Source: Oscillibacter sp. PC13 (GTDB taxonomy: Bacteria > Bacillota > Clostridia > Oscillospirales > Oscillospiraceae). Taken from it: a DNA stretch of 64,000 nucleotides. The position numbers and the translations under genes are program-made. The notes beneath the pieces were generated by a model. The model worked only from the letters and a program-made list of their open reading frames with translations, was not told where the DNA came from and did no database searches. The stretch is from positions 1 to 64,000 of the forward strand of contig NZ_FOXE01000017.1 in the NCBI RefSeq assembly GCF_900115635.1, written 5' to 3'. Positions 35,610 through 45,544 of the stretch are shown piece after piece (positions within the stretch are counted from its first letter, which is position 1; each line of letters begins with the position of its first letter).

Positions 35610-35918
35610 TTATTTCTCGTCTCTGACCATGGTGATGGCCCCGAAAGGGCAGGCGCTGGCACAGATACCGCAACCCTTGCAGAAAAAGTAGTTAAACTCT
35701 CCCCGCTTGCCGTCCTCCGTCATGGGGATGGACATGTCCGGGCACACCGGCACGCACAGCAGGCACTGCCGGCACTTGTCCGCATCCAGCACCGGCTTCA
35801 TGGTCCGCCAGTCGCCGGTCTCCACGGTTTGGGATGTACCACCTTCAAAAATATTGCAGCCCGGGGTGATGTCCTGCCATTTCACGTCCGGCGTCATATC
35901 CTTTGCCAAATGACTCAT
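35610..35918 (-). CDS. porD: 2-oxoacid:ferredoxin oxidoreductase delta (ferredoxin-like) subunit
   Basis: This 102-residue subunit has two [4Fe-4S] motifs, CRQCLLCVPVCPD and CKGCGICASACPF, and passes electrons from the ThDP site to ferredoxin. Its start overlaps the end of porC by 4 bases, which suggests translational coupling. Confidence 0.93.
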   Translation of the reverse strand: MSHLAKDMTPDVKWQDITPGCNIFEGGTSQTVETGDWRTMKPVLDADKCRQCLLCVPVCPDMSIPMTEDGKRGEFNYFFCKGCGICASACPFGAITMVRDEK

Positions 35919-36493
35919 CCTACCTGTACCTCCTCCATAGAGCGTTTCAGGGCACGCATGTTGCCCTCAATGACCTGGGGCTTGCTGGCAAACTTATGCT
36001 GGAAGGACGCCTTCATGTCCTCAATGAACTCCGTCTCCTCCACCACGCCGGAAACCTTCACAATCGCCGCCAGCATGGGGGTGTTGGGGAAGTTCTTTCC
36101 CAGCTCCTCCTCGCTGATCTTTGCCGCGTCGATGGTATATACCCTGCCTTCATAGCCCTTCAGAAGCGGCCGCAGCTGGGCGGGGGACTTGCCGGAGTTG
36201 ATGACGATGGCCCCCTCTTTTTTCAATCCCGCCGTCACATCCACAGCGGAGAGAAGCGTCTCGTCCACCACCACCACATAGTCCGGCTCATAAATGTTGG
36301 AGTGGACTGTGCTCCGCTCACTGCTGATGCGGTTGTACGCCGTGATAGGCGCGCCCATCCGCTCCGGGCCGTACTCCGGGAACCCCTGGACGTACTTCCC
36401 CGTGTTGAACGCCGCGTCCGCCAGCAGCAGCGATGCCGTTTTCGCTCCCTGGCCCCCGCGGCCGTGCCAACGGATTTCTACAATCTCTTTCAT
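35915..36493 (-). CDS. porC: 2-oxoacid:ferredoxin oxidoreductase gamma subunit
   Basis: This 192-residue subunit is the first gene of the por operon. The family signature is RWHGRGGQGAKTASLLLADA, followed by PEYGPERMGAPITAYNRIS and PNTPMLAAIVKVSG. The separate-subunit layout contrasts with the single-chain PFOR found in many Clostridia. The ATG follows AAAGGGGAAAA. A promoter is visible at 36640-36668. Confidence 0.93.
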   Translation of the reverse strand: MKEIVEIRWHGRGGQGAKTASLLLADAAFNTGKYVQGFPEYGPERMGAPITAYNRISSERSTVHSNIYEPDYVVVVDETLLSAVDVTAGLKKEGAIVINSGKSPAQLRPLLKGYEGRVYTIDAAKISEEELGKNFPNTPMLAAIVKVSGVVEETEFIEDMKASFQHKFASKPQVIEGNMRALKRSMEEVQVG

Positions 36494-36639
36494 CGTTTTT
36501 CCCCTTTCTGTGACAGGTTCTCCCTGTCGGATCTCAGGATCCCCACGTTTGCATCGTGCTCTTTTCCATGGAACGTGCTGGAGATTGCCCTCTTTCTAAT
36601 CGTTTTCCAGGGGGCTCTGCAGTGGCCCCCAATGTCTCT

Positions 36640-36668
36640 ATTATAAGGTTGCCTTTCTGCTTTTGCAA
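36640..36668 (-). promoter_or_regulatory. por operon promoter
   Basis: On the minus strand TTGCAA (36663-36668) and TATAAT (36640-36645) are separated by 17 bases, about 147 bases before the porC start. Confidence 0.75.
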
Positions 36669-36776
36669 GGGTCTGTCCGCTATTCACGGACAAAATCCTC
36701 TATTTTTTCCACAATCAGACAGATACAGACTCCTTGCACGGCCATCTGCCATCCGTTCTCCGGCAAAAGGGTAGAA

Positions 36777-36815
36777 AAAGGACGTCCCATTGCGCCGCAA
36801 TGGGACGCCCTTTTC
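36777..36815 (-). terminator. Terminator of the DUF815 ATPase gene
   Basis: A 14-bp stem with one mismatch (36780-36793 and 36797-36810) and 3-base loop is followed on the minus strand by TTTTTCTA. It lies just beyond the DUF815 gene stop and upstream of the por promoter. Confidence 0.85.
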
Positions 36816-36855
36816 ACGGTTTGTCTGGATACGCGCTTCCCTCGAAATATCAGGC

Positions 36856-38163
36856 TCACTCCTGCGGCTGGGCCGCCAGATAGTCCACAAACTGCTGGGC
36901 CGCCCGGCCGGAGAATCCACCGTGACGGACCTCCCAGGCGTTGGCCGCCACCAGAAGCTGCTGTTCGTCCATGGTGATCCCCCGCTTGCGGGCCAGGGAC
37001 AGGACAATCTTCTGATACTCCTTGGGGGTGGGCGCGTTGAAATTGATGGATACGCCGAACCGGCTGGCCAGGGAGAGCTTTTCCTCCATGGTGTCGGAGC
37101 GGTGGATGTCCCCGTGGTGCTCCATATCCGTCCGGTCGTTCCAGGTCTCCCGGATGAGATGGCGGCGGTTGGATGTGGCATAGATCAGCACATTGTCCGG
37201 CCGGGTCTCCACGCCGCCCTCAATCACAGCCTTCAGGAACTTGTACTCCACCTCGTTCTCCTCAAAGGACAGATCGTCAATGAAGATGATGAAGCGGTAA
37301 TTCCGGTTTTTGATTTGGGCCAGAATGGCAGACAGATCCCCAAACTGGTGCTTGTAAATCTCAATCATCCGGAGTCCCTGGTCGTAGTACTCGTTGATCA
37401 GCGCCTTCACACTGGTGGACTTTCCGGTTCCGGCGTCGCCATACAGCAGCACATTGTTGGCGGCCTTCCCCGCCAAAAATGCCTCCGTATTCCGGCAGAG
37501 CTCCTGCTTTTGCTGCTCGTATCCAAGAAGATCCGTCAGCATCACACGGTCGATATTGCTGATGGGGAGGAACTCCACCTCCTGCCCGCTGCGGCGGATG
37601 CGGAAGGCCCGGTTCATGGCGAACACGCCGTAGCCATACTGGCGGTAGTATTCCGTCAGCAGATCGAACATCTCCTGTTCGTCGGCCGCCTCCTCCAGGG
37701 CCCGGCAAAGCGTCTGTACCTGCTGACTGACGTCGCGGTTGTACATCCGCTCCCGTTTTGGAATTGCCCGGTACTGGCAGATGGTGGAAAAACAGTCGAT
37801 CCCCAGATCCCGCTCCACCGGACCAAAGTCATAGTGGAACAGCCGCCGGAAGACGGCAAAGTCGTTTTTTGCAAAGTGGTTGACGCTGCCCTCCTTGCTG
37901 CCCACCCGCTCGCAGGTCTGGGTAAAGGAGTTCTGGTTGGTCATCAGCAGCCAGGTGAGATAGCAATGCCAGAGGTTTCCGTCAAAGCCGCAGACGGTGG
38001 AGAGATCCAAAATCCGCTTGATTTGCGGATAGATCCGGCCCACCAGCGTGTCCTTGCCGCAGAGATCCTCCTCCCAGTCCCGGAGAATATGGGCCAGCTG
38101 AACCAGGATCTCATCCTCCTGCAGGTCGCTGTAAAGCAGCAGATGCGCGATGTCGCGGTACAT
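36856..38163 (-). CDS. DUF815 AAA+ ATPase
   Basis: This 435-residue ATPase has Walker A GDAGTGKST and Walker B FIIFIDDLSF in a DUF815 module (about 180-430), with IYATSNRRHLIRETWNDR and a DTMEEKLSLASRFG sensor region. The N-terminal 170 residues are helical with no recognised motif. The biological role of DUF815 proteins is unknown. It is 58 bases downstream of ilvD on the same strand and could be cotranscribed, but no functional tie to branched-chain synthesis is evident. Confidence 0.85.
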   Translation of the reverse strand: MYRDIAHLLLYSDLQEDEILVQLAHILRDWEEDLCGKDTLVGRIYPQIKRILDLSTVCGFDGNLWHCYLTWLLMTNQNSFTQTCERVGSKEGSVNHFAKNDFAVFRRLFHYDFGPVERDLGIDCFSTICQYRAIPKRERMYNRDVSQQVQTLCRALEEAADEQEMFDLLTEYYRQYGYGVFAMNRAFRIRRSGQEVEFLPISNIDRVMLTDLLGYEQQKQELCRNTEAFLAGKAANNVLLYGDAGTGKSTSVKALINEYYDQGLRMIEIYKHQFGDLSAILAQIKNRNYRFIIFIDDLSFEENEVEYKFLKAVIEGGVETRPDNVLIYATSNRRHLIRETWNDRTDMEHHGDIHRSDTMEEKLSLASRFGVSINFNAPTPKEYQKIVLSLARKRGITMDEQQLLVAANAWEVRHGGFSGRAAQQFVDYLAAQPQE

Positions 38164-38221
38164 TCCATCAATCCTCTCATGAGATATGGCGCCATCCCGT
38201 TTTTAGTGGGAGCGCAGTCGG

Positions 38222-39883
38222 TTATTCCAGCACCGCACCACGGTCGGCGGAGGAGACCATCTTGGCATACCGGCTGAGATATCCGGTTTTGATCCGGGGC
38301 TCCGGGCAAACCCAAGCGGCCTTCCGGGCTGCCAGGACCTCTTCGGAAACCTTCAGCTCAATGGTGTGGGCGGGGATATCGATGGCAATCATATCGCCCT
38401 CTTCCACCAGACCGATGGGACCGCCGCTGGCAGCTTCCGGGCTGACATGCCCGATAGAAGCCCCCCGGGTGGCCCCGGAGAAGCGGCCGTCGGTGATAAG
38501 CGCCACGTCCTTGTCCAGTCCCATGCCCGCGATAGCGGAGGTGGGGTTCAGCATTTCACGCATGCCGGGGCCGCCCTTGGGTCCCTCGTAGCGGATCACC
38601 ACCACATCACCGGCGACAATCCTGCCCGCATAGATGGCGGCGATGGCGTCGTCTTCACTGTTAAAGACCCGGGCCGGGCCCTCATGGACCATCATCTCCG
38701 GGGCCACGGCAGACTGCTTCACCACGCAGCCATCGGGGGCCAGGTTGCCCTTGAGCACGGCGATGCCGCCGGTTTTGGAATAGGGATTGTCCAGTGGGCG
38801 GATGATCTCCGGGTTCCGGTTCACCACACCCTGGAGGTTTTCCGCCACCGTTTTGCCGGTGCAGGTCACAAGGCCCGTGTCCAGCAGTCCCGCCTGGGCC
38901 AGCTCCGCCATCACGGCGTACACGCCGCCAGCCCGCTCCAAATCCTCCATATAGGTGTCTCCCGCCGGCGCCAGATGGCACAGGTTGGGAGTCTTTTCGG
39001 AGATCTCGTTGGCCATGTCAAAGGAGAGGGTAATGCCGCACTCGTGGGCGATGGCGGGCAGGTGCAGCATGGTGTTGGTGGAGCAGCCCAGCGCCATGTC
39101 GATGGTCTCCGCATTGTGGAAAGCGGACTCCGTCAGGATGTCCCGGGGACGGATGTCCTTTTCCACCAGCTCCATAATCTTCATGCCTGCGTGCTTGGCC
39201 AGCCGCAGACGGGCGGAGTGGACGGCGGGAATGGTGCCGTTGCCCCGCAGGGCCATGCCGATGGCCTCGGTGAGGCAGTTCATGGAGTTTGCCGTGTACA
39301 TGCCGGAGCAGGAGCCGCAGGTGGGGCAGGCGTTCTCCTCATACTCCTCCAGCCCCTCGTCGTTCAGCTTTCCGGCGTAATGGGCGCCCACCGCCTCGAA
39401 CATGTGGGAGAGGCAGGTGCGGCGTCCGTCGTTCAGGGTTCCCGCCAGCATGGGGCCGCCGGAGACGAAGATGGTGGGCACATTCACCCGTGCCGCCGCC
39501 ATTAAAAGGCCGGGCACGTTTTTGTCGCAGTTTGGAATCATCACCAGACCGTCAAACTGGTGGGCCATGGCCATAGCCTCAGTGGAGTCGGCAATGAGAT
39601 CCCGGGTCACCAGGGAGTACTTCATCCCCACGTGGCCCATGGCGATTCCGTCGCACACGGCGATGGCCGGAAACTCCACCGGCGTGCCGCCGGCGGCCCG
39701 GACGCCGGCCTTTACCGCCTCGGCGATTTTATCCAGGTTCATGTGGCCGGGGACAATCTCGTTATAGGAGCACACCACGCCGATCAGCGGCCGCTCCAGC
39801 TCCTCCTTGGTATAGCCCAGTGCATACAGCAATGAGCGGTTGGGCGCGGCCGGCACTCCTTTTTTAATCACGTCGCTATGCAT
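38222..39883 (-). CDS. ilvD: Dihydroxy-acid dehydratase
   Basis: This 553-residue enzyme catalyses the last common step of valine and isoleucine synthesis, dehydrating dihydroxy acids to 2-oxoacids with an iron-sulfur cluster. Cluster cysteines are seen in PNCDKNVPG and [17 protein letters not shown]. The C-terminal [11 protein letters not shown] and [10 protein letters not shown] segments are typical. It is the last biosynthetic gene in the operon; a hairpin lies between ilvC and this gene. Confidence 0.97.
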   Translation of the reverse strand: MHSDVIKKGVPAAPNRSLLYALGYTKEELERPLIGVVCSYNEIVPGHMNLDKIAEAVKAGVRAAGGTPVEFPAIAVCDGIAMGHVGMKYSLVTRDLIADSTEAMAMAHQFDGLVMIPNCDKNVPGLLMAAARVNVPTIFVSGGPMLAGTLNDGRRTCLSHMFEAVGAHYAGKLNDEGLEEYEENACPTCGSCSGMYTANSMNCLTEAIGMALRGNGTIPAVHSARLRLAKHAGMKIMELVEKDIRPRDILTESAFHNAETIDMALGCSTNTMLHLPAIAHECGITLSFDMANEISEKTPNLCHLAPAGDTYMEDLERAGGVYAVMAELAQAGLLDTGLVTCTGKTVAENLQGVVNRNPEIIRPLDNPYSKTGGIAVLKGNLAPDGCVVKQSAVAPEMMVHEGPARVFNSEDDAIAAIYAGRIVAGDVVVIRYEGPKGGPGMREMLNPTSAIAGMGLDKDVALITDGRFSGATRGASIGHVSPEAASGGPIGLVEEGDMIAIDIPAHTIELKVSEEVLAARKAAWVCPEPRIKTGYLSRYAKMVSSADRGAVLE

Positions 39884-39916
39884 AGGAAAGACCTCCGTAT
39901 TGTGACTGGAATTTCA

Positions 39917-39943
39917 AAAGGGGGAGGGAGCACCTCCCCCTTT
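39917..39943 (-). terminator. Hairpin between ilvC and ilvD
   Basis: An 11-bp perfect stem AAAGGGGGAGG with CCTCCCCCTTT and 5-base loop lies in the 68-base ilvC-ilvD gap, followed on the minus strand by TTTTG. It may partly terminate transcription or stabilise the upstream mRNA. Confidence 0.55.
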
Positions 39944-39951
39944 CCGCAGGG

Positions 39952-40971
39952 TCAGTTGGAAGCGGTATCGGGATCCACATCGTCGCCCCAGAGCATGTTC
40001 TTCCGCAGCTGGGCACCCACAACCTCCATGGGATGCTTGGCCAGCTGGGCACGCTTGGCATTGAAGAAGGTGCGGCCGGTCTGGTTCTCCGCAATCCACT
40101 TGCCGGCAAATACGCCGTCCTGGATGTCGGTGAGCACGGCCTTCATGTTCTTCTTGGTCTCCTCATAGGGCAGGATCCGGGTGCCGGAGACATACTCGCC
40201 GTATTCAGCAGTGTCGGAGATGGAATAGTTCATCATGGCCACGCCGCCCTTGTTGATGAGGTCGATGATGAGCTTCATCTCATGGATGCACTCGAAATAG
40301 GCGTTTTCAGGCTCGTAGCCAGCTTCCACCAGCGTCTCAAAGCCCAGCTTCATCAGCTCCACAACGCCGCCGCACAGCACGGCCTGCTCACCGAAGAGGT
40401 CGGTCTCGGTCTCATCCTGGAAGGTGGTCTCCATCACGCCGGCGCGGGCAGCGCCGATGCCGGCTGCATAGGCCAGGCCCAAGTCATAGGCCTTGCCGGT
40501 GGCATTCTGCTCGACCGCCAGCAGGCAGGGAACACCCTTGCCCGCCACATAGGTGGAACGAACGGTGTGGCCAGGCCCCTTGGGCGCAATCATCATCACA
40601 TCCACATCTGCGGGGGGGACGATCTGCTTGAAATTGATGTTGAAGCCGTGGGCGAACATCAGCGCGTTGCCCGGCTCCAGGTTGGGGGCAATTTCCTTCT
40701 TGTAAACAGGTGCCTGGACCTCATCATTGATGAGGATCATGACAATGTCGCCCCACTTGGCAGCTTCAGCCACCGTCTTGACCTGCAGGCCCGCCTTCTC
40801 AGCCGCAGCCCAGTTCTTGCTTCCCTGGCGCAGGCCGACGCACACGTCGCAGCCGGATTCCTTCAGGTTCAGCGCATGGGCGTGGCCCTGAGAGCCGTAG
40901 CCGATGATTGCAATCTTCTTGCCATTGAGCTTGTTGATGTCGCAGTCCTTCTCATAATACATTTTTGCCAT
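39952..40971 (-). CDS. ilvC: Ketol-acid reductoisomerase
   Basis: This 339-residue class I enzyme rearranges and reduces acetolactate or acetohydroxybutyrate. It has the cofactor motif [13 protein letters not shown], the loop [10 protein letters not shown] and the active-site segments [12 protein letters not shown] and [10 protein letters not shown]. The ATG at 40971 has GGGAGG upstream and gives [11 protein letters not shown]; the longer frame extends into the small-subunit gene. It overlaps the end of that gene by 20 bases. Confidence 0.96.
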   Translation of the reverse strand: MAKMYYEKDCDINKLNGKKIAIIGYGSQGHAHALNLKESGCDVCVGLRQGSKNWAAAEKAGLQVKTVAEAAKWGDIVMILINDEVQAPVYKKEIAPNLEPGNALMFAHGFNINFKQIVPPADVDVMMIAPKGPGHTVRSTYVAGKGVPCLLAVEQNATGKAYDLGLAYAAGIGAARAGVMETTFQDETETDLFGEQAVLCGGVVELMKLGFETLVEAGYEPENAYFECIHEMKLIIDLINKGGVAMMNYSISDTAEYGEYVSGTRILPYEETKKNMKAVLTDIQDGVFAGKWIAENQTGRTFFNAKRAQLAKHPMEVVGAQLRKNMLWGDDVDPDTASN

Positions 40972-41500
40972 AGTCGTATTCCTCCCGTAATTTGTTGTTG
41001 TCGTATATCGTGCTACGCCCTCGTTCAATGGCGATAGTACCGGTTTTTGCGATCTCCAGGATGCCGAAATCCTCCAGCATCCCAATCAGCGCGGTGTTCT
41101 TGCTCTGGCTGCCAAAGACCCAAATGGTCAGGGATTCCTTCCCCACATCGATGACTTTGGCCCGGAAGATGTTCACCAGCTGGATGATCTCGTCCCGGGC
41201 GGCGCGATCCGCCGCGCGGACCTTGATGAGGGCAATCTCCCTGCGGATGCAGGACTCCTCATCCAGAATCTTGACAGCCTTGACCGGCAGAAGCTTGCGG
41301 CACTGGGCGGCAATCTGGTCAATCATCAGCTCGTCTCCCAGCAGCTCAATGGAAATGCGGGTAATGCCGGGCCTGTCCGTCTCGCCGGAGACGATGGACT
41401 CAATGTTGTATCCCTTTCTGGAGAACAGGCGGGCCACCTGGCTCAGCACCCCGGGGATATCCTCCACCAGGATGCAGAGGGTATAGCGCTTGCGCTCCAT
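40952..41500 (-). CDS. ilvN: Acetolactate synthase regulatory subunit (second pair)
   Basis: This 182-residue small subunit has an N-terminal ACT domain ([20 protein letters not shown]) and the C-terminal AHAS-small domain. It binds a branched-chain amino acid for feedback control of its catalytic partner. I start at ATG 41500 (AAAGGA 8 bases upstream); the longer frame is an antisense-like extension. It directly follows the large subunit gene at 41515. The other small subunit is at 43281. Confidence 0.9.
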   Translation of the reverse strand: MERKRYTLCILVEDIPGVLSQVARLFSRKGYNIESIVSGETDRPGITRISIELLGDELMIDQIAAQCRKLLPVKAVKILDEESCIRREIALIKVRAADRAARDEIIQLVNIFRAKVIDVGKESLTIWVFGSQSKNTALIGMLEDFGILEIAKTGTIAIERGRSTIYDNNKLREEYDYGKNVL

Positions 41501-41514
41501 ACTGAATTCCTTTT

Positions 41515-43230
41515 TCAAGTCGTTCCCTCCTTCAGCAAAAAGTCCGTGATGGGGGAGCCGGCCGCCACCATGGGCCGCACCATCTCGTCGATGTCCAGCA
41601 CACAGTCGATCACCGCGCCGCAGCCGTCGGCCAGGGCCTTGTCCAGGGCGGCTTCCATCTCTACCCGGGTGCGAACCCGGTATCCCTTCAGGCCGTATGC
41701 CTCGGCCAGCTTCACAAAATCCGGGCCGCGGTCCAGGGTGGTGGCGGAAAAACGCTTGTCGTAAATCAGGTTCTGCCACTGGCGGACCATGCCAAGAGTG
41801 CCGTTGTTGAACACCACAGAGATGATGGGCAGGTGATAGTGCTCCACGGTGCACAGCTCATGGCAGTTCATGCGGAAGCAGCCGTCCCCGGTGATGTGGA
41901 TGACCCGCTTATCGGGGTTTCCCATCTGGGCGCCGATGGCGGCGCCCAGGCCAAAGCCCATGGTGCCGAAGCCGCCGGACGTCAGCAGCTGGCCGGGATA
42001 GTTGAAGTGGAGGTATTTGATGGCCCACATCTGGTTTTGGCCCACATCGGTGGCCACCATGGTGTCCTTGGGGGCCTGGCGCTGAATCACATCCAGAATC
42101 TGCTGGGGCGTCAGGACTTCGCTCTCTGCCGCCACAGAAGGCGCCCGCATAGGCAGGATGTACTGCTTCCAGACATCGTGGTGGTACTGGGGCATTTTTT
42201 CGTTTAAAAGGGCCAGCACCTTTCTGGCGGATCCGATGATATGGTGATCGGTGAGCACATTTTTATCGATTTCCGCCCGGTCAATGTCAATCTGTACAAT
42301 TTTGGCCTGGGAGGCAAAGGTAGCCGGATCCAGTGCCACCCGGTCGGAGAAGCGGCAGCCCACAGCAATCAGCAGGTCACATTCGTCGCAGGCCACATTG
42401 GAGGCCCGGGATCCGTGCATGCCGATCATGCCGGTAGTCAGCGAATGGCCGCCGGGGAAACCACCGCCGCCCATGACGGTGATGGCCACCGGCGCATCCA
42501 GTTTTTCCGCAAATTCTCCGAATTCCCGGTGTGCCCGGCCGCGGACCACACCGCCGCCGCAGATGAGAAAGGGCTTTTTCGCCTGGCCAATCATCTCCAG
42601 CAGCTTTTCAATATCCTGCCGGTTGGGCTCTGGATTTTTCAGCTGGTGGCTGGCATTCAGGCTGCGCAGGCTTTCAAGCCGCCGGTTTTCCCGCCAGGGA
42701 ACGAAGTCATAGTCAATCATCTGACTGGGTGCCGTAACGTTTTTCAAAAAGTCAATGAGCACCGGGCCTGGCCGGCCGGTGGCCGCCACGGCAAAGGCTT
42801 GGCGCATCACATCCGGGATGGTTGCGGCGTCCCGCACCAGGAAGGTGGCCTTGGTGATGGGCATGGCAATGCCGGTGGAGTCCACCTCCTGGAAGGCATC
42901 CTTGCCCAGCAGGTTTTCCCCCACGTTGCAGGTGATAAACACCACGGGGGAGGAGTCCAGATGGGCGGTGGCAATGCCGGTGGTCAGGTTGGTGGCGCCG
43001 GGGCCGGACGTGGCAAAGCACACGCCTACTTTTCCGGTGGATCGGGCATAGCCGTCCGCCGCATGGGCAGCGCCTTGTTCATGGGCGGTCAGGACATGGT
43101 GGATTCGATCCTGATAGCGGTACAATTCGTCATAAATATTCAGAATCGTTCCGCCCGGATAGCCGAAAACCGTGTCTACCCCCTGCTCCAGCAGGCACTC
43201 CATAATGGCCTGCGTCGCGCGGATCTTCAA
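41515..43230 (-). CDS. ilvB: Acetolactate synthase catalytic subunit (second pair, canonical)
   Basis: This 571-residue ThDP enzyme condenses pyruvate with pyruvate or 2-oxobutyrate. It has FGYPGGTILNIYDEL, the catalytic Glu51 in AHEQGAAHAADGYAR, and the ThDP motif GDGCFRMNCHELCTVEH followed by NGTLGMVRQWQ. The Trp in the last motif is the residue linked to 2-oxobutyrate preference in Escherichia coli enzyme II. It is therefore the canonical acetohydroxyacid synthase of the operon. Confidence 0.95.
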   Translation of the reverse strand: MKIRATQAIMECLLEQGVDTVFGYPGGTILNIYDELYRYQDRIHHVLTAHEQGAAHAADGYARSTGKVGVCFATSGPGATNLTTGIATAHLDSSPVVFITCNVGENLLGKDAFQEVDSTGIAMPITKATFLVRDAATIPDVMRQAFAVAATGRPGPVLIDFLKNVTAPSQMIDYDFVPWRENRRLESLRSLNASHQLKNPEPNRQDIEKLLEMIGQAKKPFLICGGGVVRGRAHREFGEFAEKLDAPVAITVMGGGGFPGGHSLTTGMIGMHGSRASNVACDECDLLIAVGCRFSDRVALDPATFASQAKIVQIDIDRAEIDKNVLTDHHIIGSARKVLALLNEKMPQYHHDVWKQYILPMRAPSVAAESEVLTPQQILDVIQRQAPKDTMVATDVGQNQMWAIKYLHFNYPGQLLTSGGFGTMGFGLGAAIGAQMGNPDKRVIHITGDGCFRMNCHELCTVEHYHLPIISVVFNNGTLGMVRQWQNLIYDKRFSATTLDRGPDFVKLAEAYGLKGYRVRTRVEMEAALDKALADGCGAVIDCVLDIDEMVRPMVAAGSPITDFLLKEGTT

Positions 43231-43280
43231 AATGCATTCCTCCTCATATTTCCCTCAAACACGGCGGAGCACCGCCATGC

Positions 43281-43766
43281 TCAAATCTTTCCTCCGCCCT
43301 TCTGCAGGGCAATCATCCCGGTCCGCGCTACCTCCAGAATGTTGAAGGGGCGCATCATCTCCTCAAAGGTATTCACGCGGTCCGGCGTATCCGACAGTTC
43401 CATGGTCATGGAGGTGGGGGAGATATCCGCCACCTTGGCACCGCAGATATCGCAGATGGTCATGATATTGTTTCGGGTCTTGGCGTTGGCGCTGACCTTG
43501 AGAATCATCAGCTCCCGGCCAATCATGCTGCTTTCATCCAGCGTGCGGACCTTGATAACCTCCACCAGCTTGTTCAGCTGCTTTTCCACCTGCTCCACCA
43601 CGCTGTTGCCGTTGTCTACAATAATGGTGATGCGGGAGATTGCCGGGTCATCGGTAACGCCCACCGCCAGGGAATCGATATTGAACGCCCGGCGGGAGAA
43701 GAGGCTGGTAATGCGGCCCAGCACACCGGCCCGGTTCTCCACCAGGACAGAAATCGTCTGTTTCAT
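43281..43766 (-). CDS. ilvH: Acetolactate synthase regulatory subunit (first pair)
   Basis: This 161-residue small subunit has the ACT domain start TISVLVENRAGVLGRITSLF and the AHAS-small domain. It sits 11 bases after the large subunit at 43778 and pairs with it. Its length is typical of IlvH. With the second small subunit it gives two independently regulated enzymes. Confidence 0.92.
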   Translation of the reverse strand: MKQTISVLVENRAGVLGRITSLFSRRAFNIDSLAVGVTDDPAISRITIIVDNGNSVVEQVEKQLNKLVEVIKVRTLDESSMIGRELMILKVSANAKTRNNIMTICDICGAKVADISPTSMTMELSDTPDRVNTFEEMMRPFNILEVARTGMIALQKGGGKI

Positions 43767-43777
43767 GCTGCTCCTCC

Positions 43778-45409
43778 TTAGTCGCTCGTCGTCACAGTGG
43801 GATCCACTTTTGCAATCAGCAGGCAGCTGCCCTTTTCCGCCAGGAAGCGGTCCAGAGCGTTCTCCACCTCGCCTTCCTCCCCAACCGTGATGCTGGGAAT
43901 GCCATAGGCTGCCGCAATGGCGGCAAAGTCCGGGCTGCCGTCCAGCGACACGCCGAAGGGCCCGTGATAGGGCGCCGTCTTCTGAATCTGGTTGACCAGG
44001 CCCAGCACGCCGTTTTTCAGCAGGACAATCTTCAAATCCATGTTCCCGGCCCGAACAGCGGCAAGCTCATTCATAGCCATCTGAAAGGATCCGTCCCCGC
44101 AAATGACTACCGTCTGCCGATCCGGCTGGGCCACCTTGACGCCCACGCCGGCCGGCAGGGCATAGCCCATGGTGCCCAGGCCTCCGCTGGTGAGGAAGCG
44201 CCCGCCCTTCAGCCACAAATGCTTGCAGGCCCAAATCTGGTTTTGGCCCACATCCACGCACACAGCGGCCTTTTCCTGAAGCCGCTCACCCAGCAGCCGC
44301 AGCAGCCGCCCCGGGAACACACTGCCCGCACGGACGGGATACTCCCGGTTCAGCTCTTCCTTCCGCCGTTCCTGCAGCTGGGTCAGCCAGGGTGTGCAAC
44401 GGGTCGTCAGGTCCCGCTTCAAAATCTGCTGAAGAATCACCCGGACATCGCCCACCAGGGGAATCTCCGTCTGGATGTTCTTGCCGATCTCCGCCGGATC
44501 CACATCAATGTGGATGGAGGGCATCCGCCGCTGAATCTCCTCAGGAGAGAAGATGGCCCGATCCGCCGCCCGGGTGCCGATCATAATCAGCAGATCGGAT
44601 TTTGCCAGGGCCTTATTGGCGCAGACATTGCCCTGGGTTCCGATCATTCCCATATTCAAGGGGTGATCCGTGGGCAGCAGGGAAAGTCCCATCATGGTGG
44701 TGACCACGGGAATCCGGGTTCTGGCGGCAAAGGTTTCAAAGTCCAGCATGGCATCCGATAAAAAGACGCCGCCTCCGGCGCAGATCACCGGTCGCTCCGC
44801 CTGGCAGATGGCCTCCGCCACGTGGGCAATCTGTTTATCGTTGCCCCGGACACTGGGGTTATAGCCCCGGATGCTGACCGTTTCGGGGAAAGAGACGTCC
44901 TTCACCACCTGCTCCTGGATATCGATGGGGACATCGATCAAAACGGGACCCGGCCGGCCGGTGGAGGCGATGTAAAAGGCCTCCTTGAGAATCAGGGGCA
45001 GATCCGCCGCATCCTTTACCAGATAGCTGTGTTTGGAAAAGGGGGATGCCGCTCCCGTGATGTCCACTTCCTGAAAGATATCACGTCCCAGCAGGTGGGA
45101 GGGAACCTGGCCGGTAATGGCCACCATAGGGATGGAGTCCATATAGGCCGTGGCAATTCCGGTCAGCAGGTTGGTGGCGCCGGGGCCTGAGGTGACAATG
45201 CAGACGCCCACCTTTCCCGTAACCCGGGCGTATCCGGAGGCCATGTGGCCGGCATTCTGCTCGTTGCGGACCAGAGTGTATCCCAGCTGGGGAGTCGAGC
45301 GCAATACGTCCGCCAATGGACAAATGGTAGCCCCGGCATATCCGAAAATCATATCTACCTTTTCCCGCAGAAGTCCTTCCACCAAAATCTGCGCGCCTGT
45401 CATTTCCAT
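43778..45409 (-). CDS. ilvB: Acetolactate synthase catalytic subunit (first pair, divergent)
   Basis: This 543-residue ThDP enzyme keeps the catalytic Glu50 (VRNEQNAGHMASGYAR) and the ThDP motif GDGSFQMAMNELAAV. It differs from the canonical copy in two places: FGYAGATICPLADVL in place of FGYPGGTI, and NGVLGLVNQIQ, without the Trp of the GMVRQWQ motif. This suggests another substrate preference, such as pyruvate only. It is the first structural gene of the ilv operon, preceded by the leader peptide and attenuator. Confidence 0.92.
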   Translation of the reverse strand: MEMTGAQILVEGLLREKVDMIFGYAGATICPLADVLRSTPQLGYTLVRNEQNAGHMASGYARVTGKVGVCIVTSGPGATNLLTGIATAYMDSIPMVAITGQVPSHLLGRDIFQEVDITGAASPFSKHSYLVKDAADLPLILKEAFYIASTGRPGPVLIDVPIDIQEQVVKDVSFPETVSIRGYNPSVRGNDKQIAHVAEAICQAERPVICAGGGVFLSDAMLDFETFAARTRIPVVTTMMGLSLLPTDHPLNMGMIGTQGNVCANKALAKSDLLIMIGTRAADRAIFSPEEIQRRMPSIHIDVDPAEIGKNIQTEIPLVGDVRVILQQILKRDLTTRCTPWLTQLQERRKEELNREYPVRAGSVFPGRLLRLLGERLQEKAAVCVDVGQNQIWACKHLWLKGGRFLTSGGLGTMGYALPAGVGVKVAQPDRQTVVICGDGSFQMAMNELAAVRAGNMDLKIVLLKNGVLGLVNQIQKTAPYHGPFGVSLDGSPDFAAIAAAYGIPSITVGEEGEVENALDRFLAEKGSCLLIAKVDPTVTTSD

Positions 45410-45483
45410 CGTTTCTTCCTCCTTTGGTGTCTTTTGCGGCCGGAAACATCGGACCGGCGCAGCGTTTTTTCATGTCGGAGCTA

Positions 45484-45526
45484 TAAAAAAACGTCTGCGG
45501 CCCTTTGTGTCGGGTCACAGACGTTC
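45484..45526 (-). terminator. ilv attenuator terminator
   Basis: On the minus strand an 8-bp stem (AACGTCTG with CAGACGTT) carrying an inner GC pairing is followed by TTTTTTTATAG. It begins 20 bases after the leader peptide stop and 75 bases before the first ilv start codon. A possible antiterminator pairs 45526-45532 with 45578-45584 (CAAGAAT/ATTCTTG), which would occlude its 5' flank. Confidence 0.8.
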
Positions 45527-45544
45527 AAGAATTTTCAGGTTCCC

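Noticed and set aside
33456-36155. An 899-codon plus-strand open frame
   Set aside because: It runs antisense across the whole por operon, with His/Leu-rich composition and no recognisable domains.
42241-43890. A 549-codon plus-strand open frame
   Set aside because: It lies antisense to the acetolactate synthase genes, which are unmistakable on the other strand.
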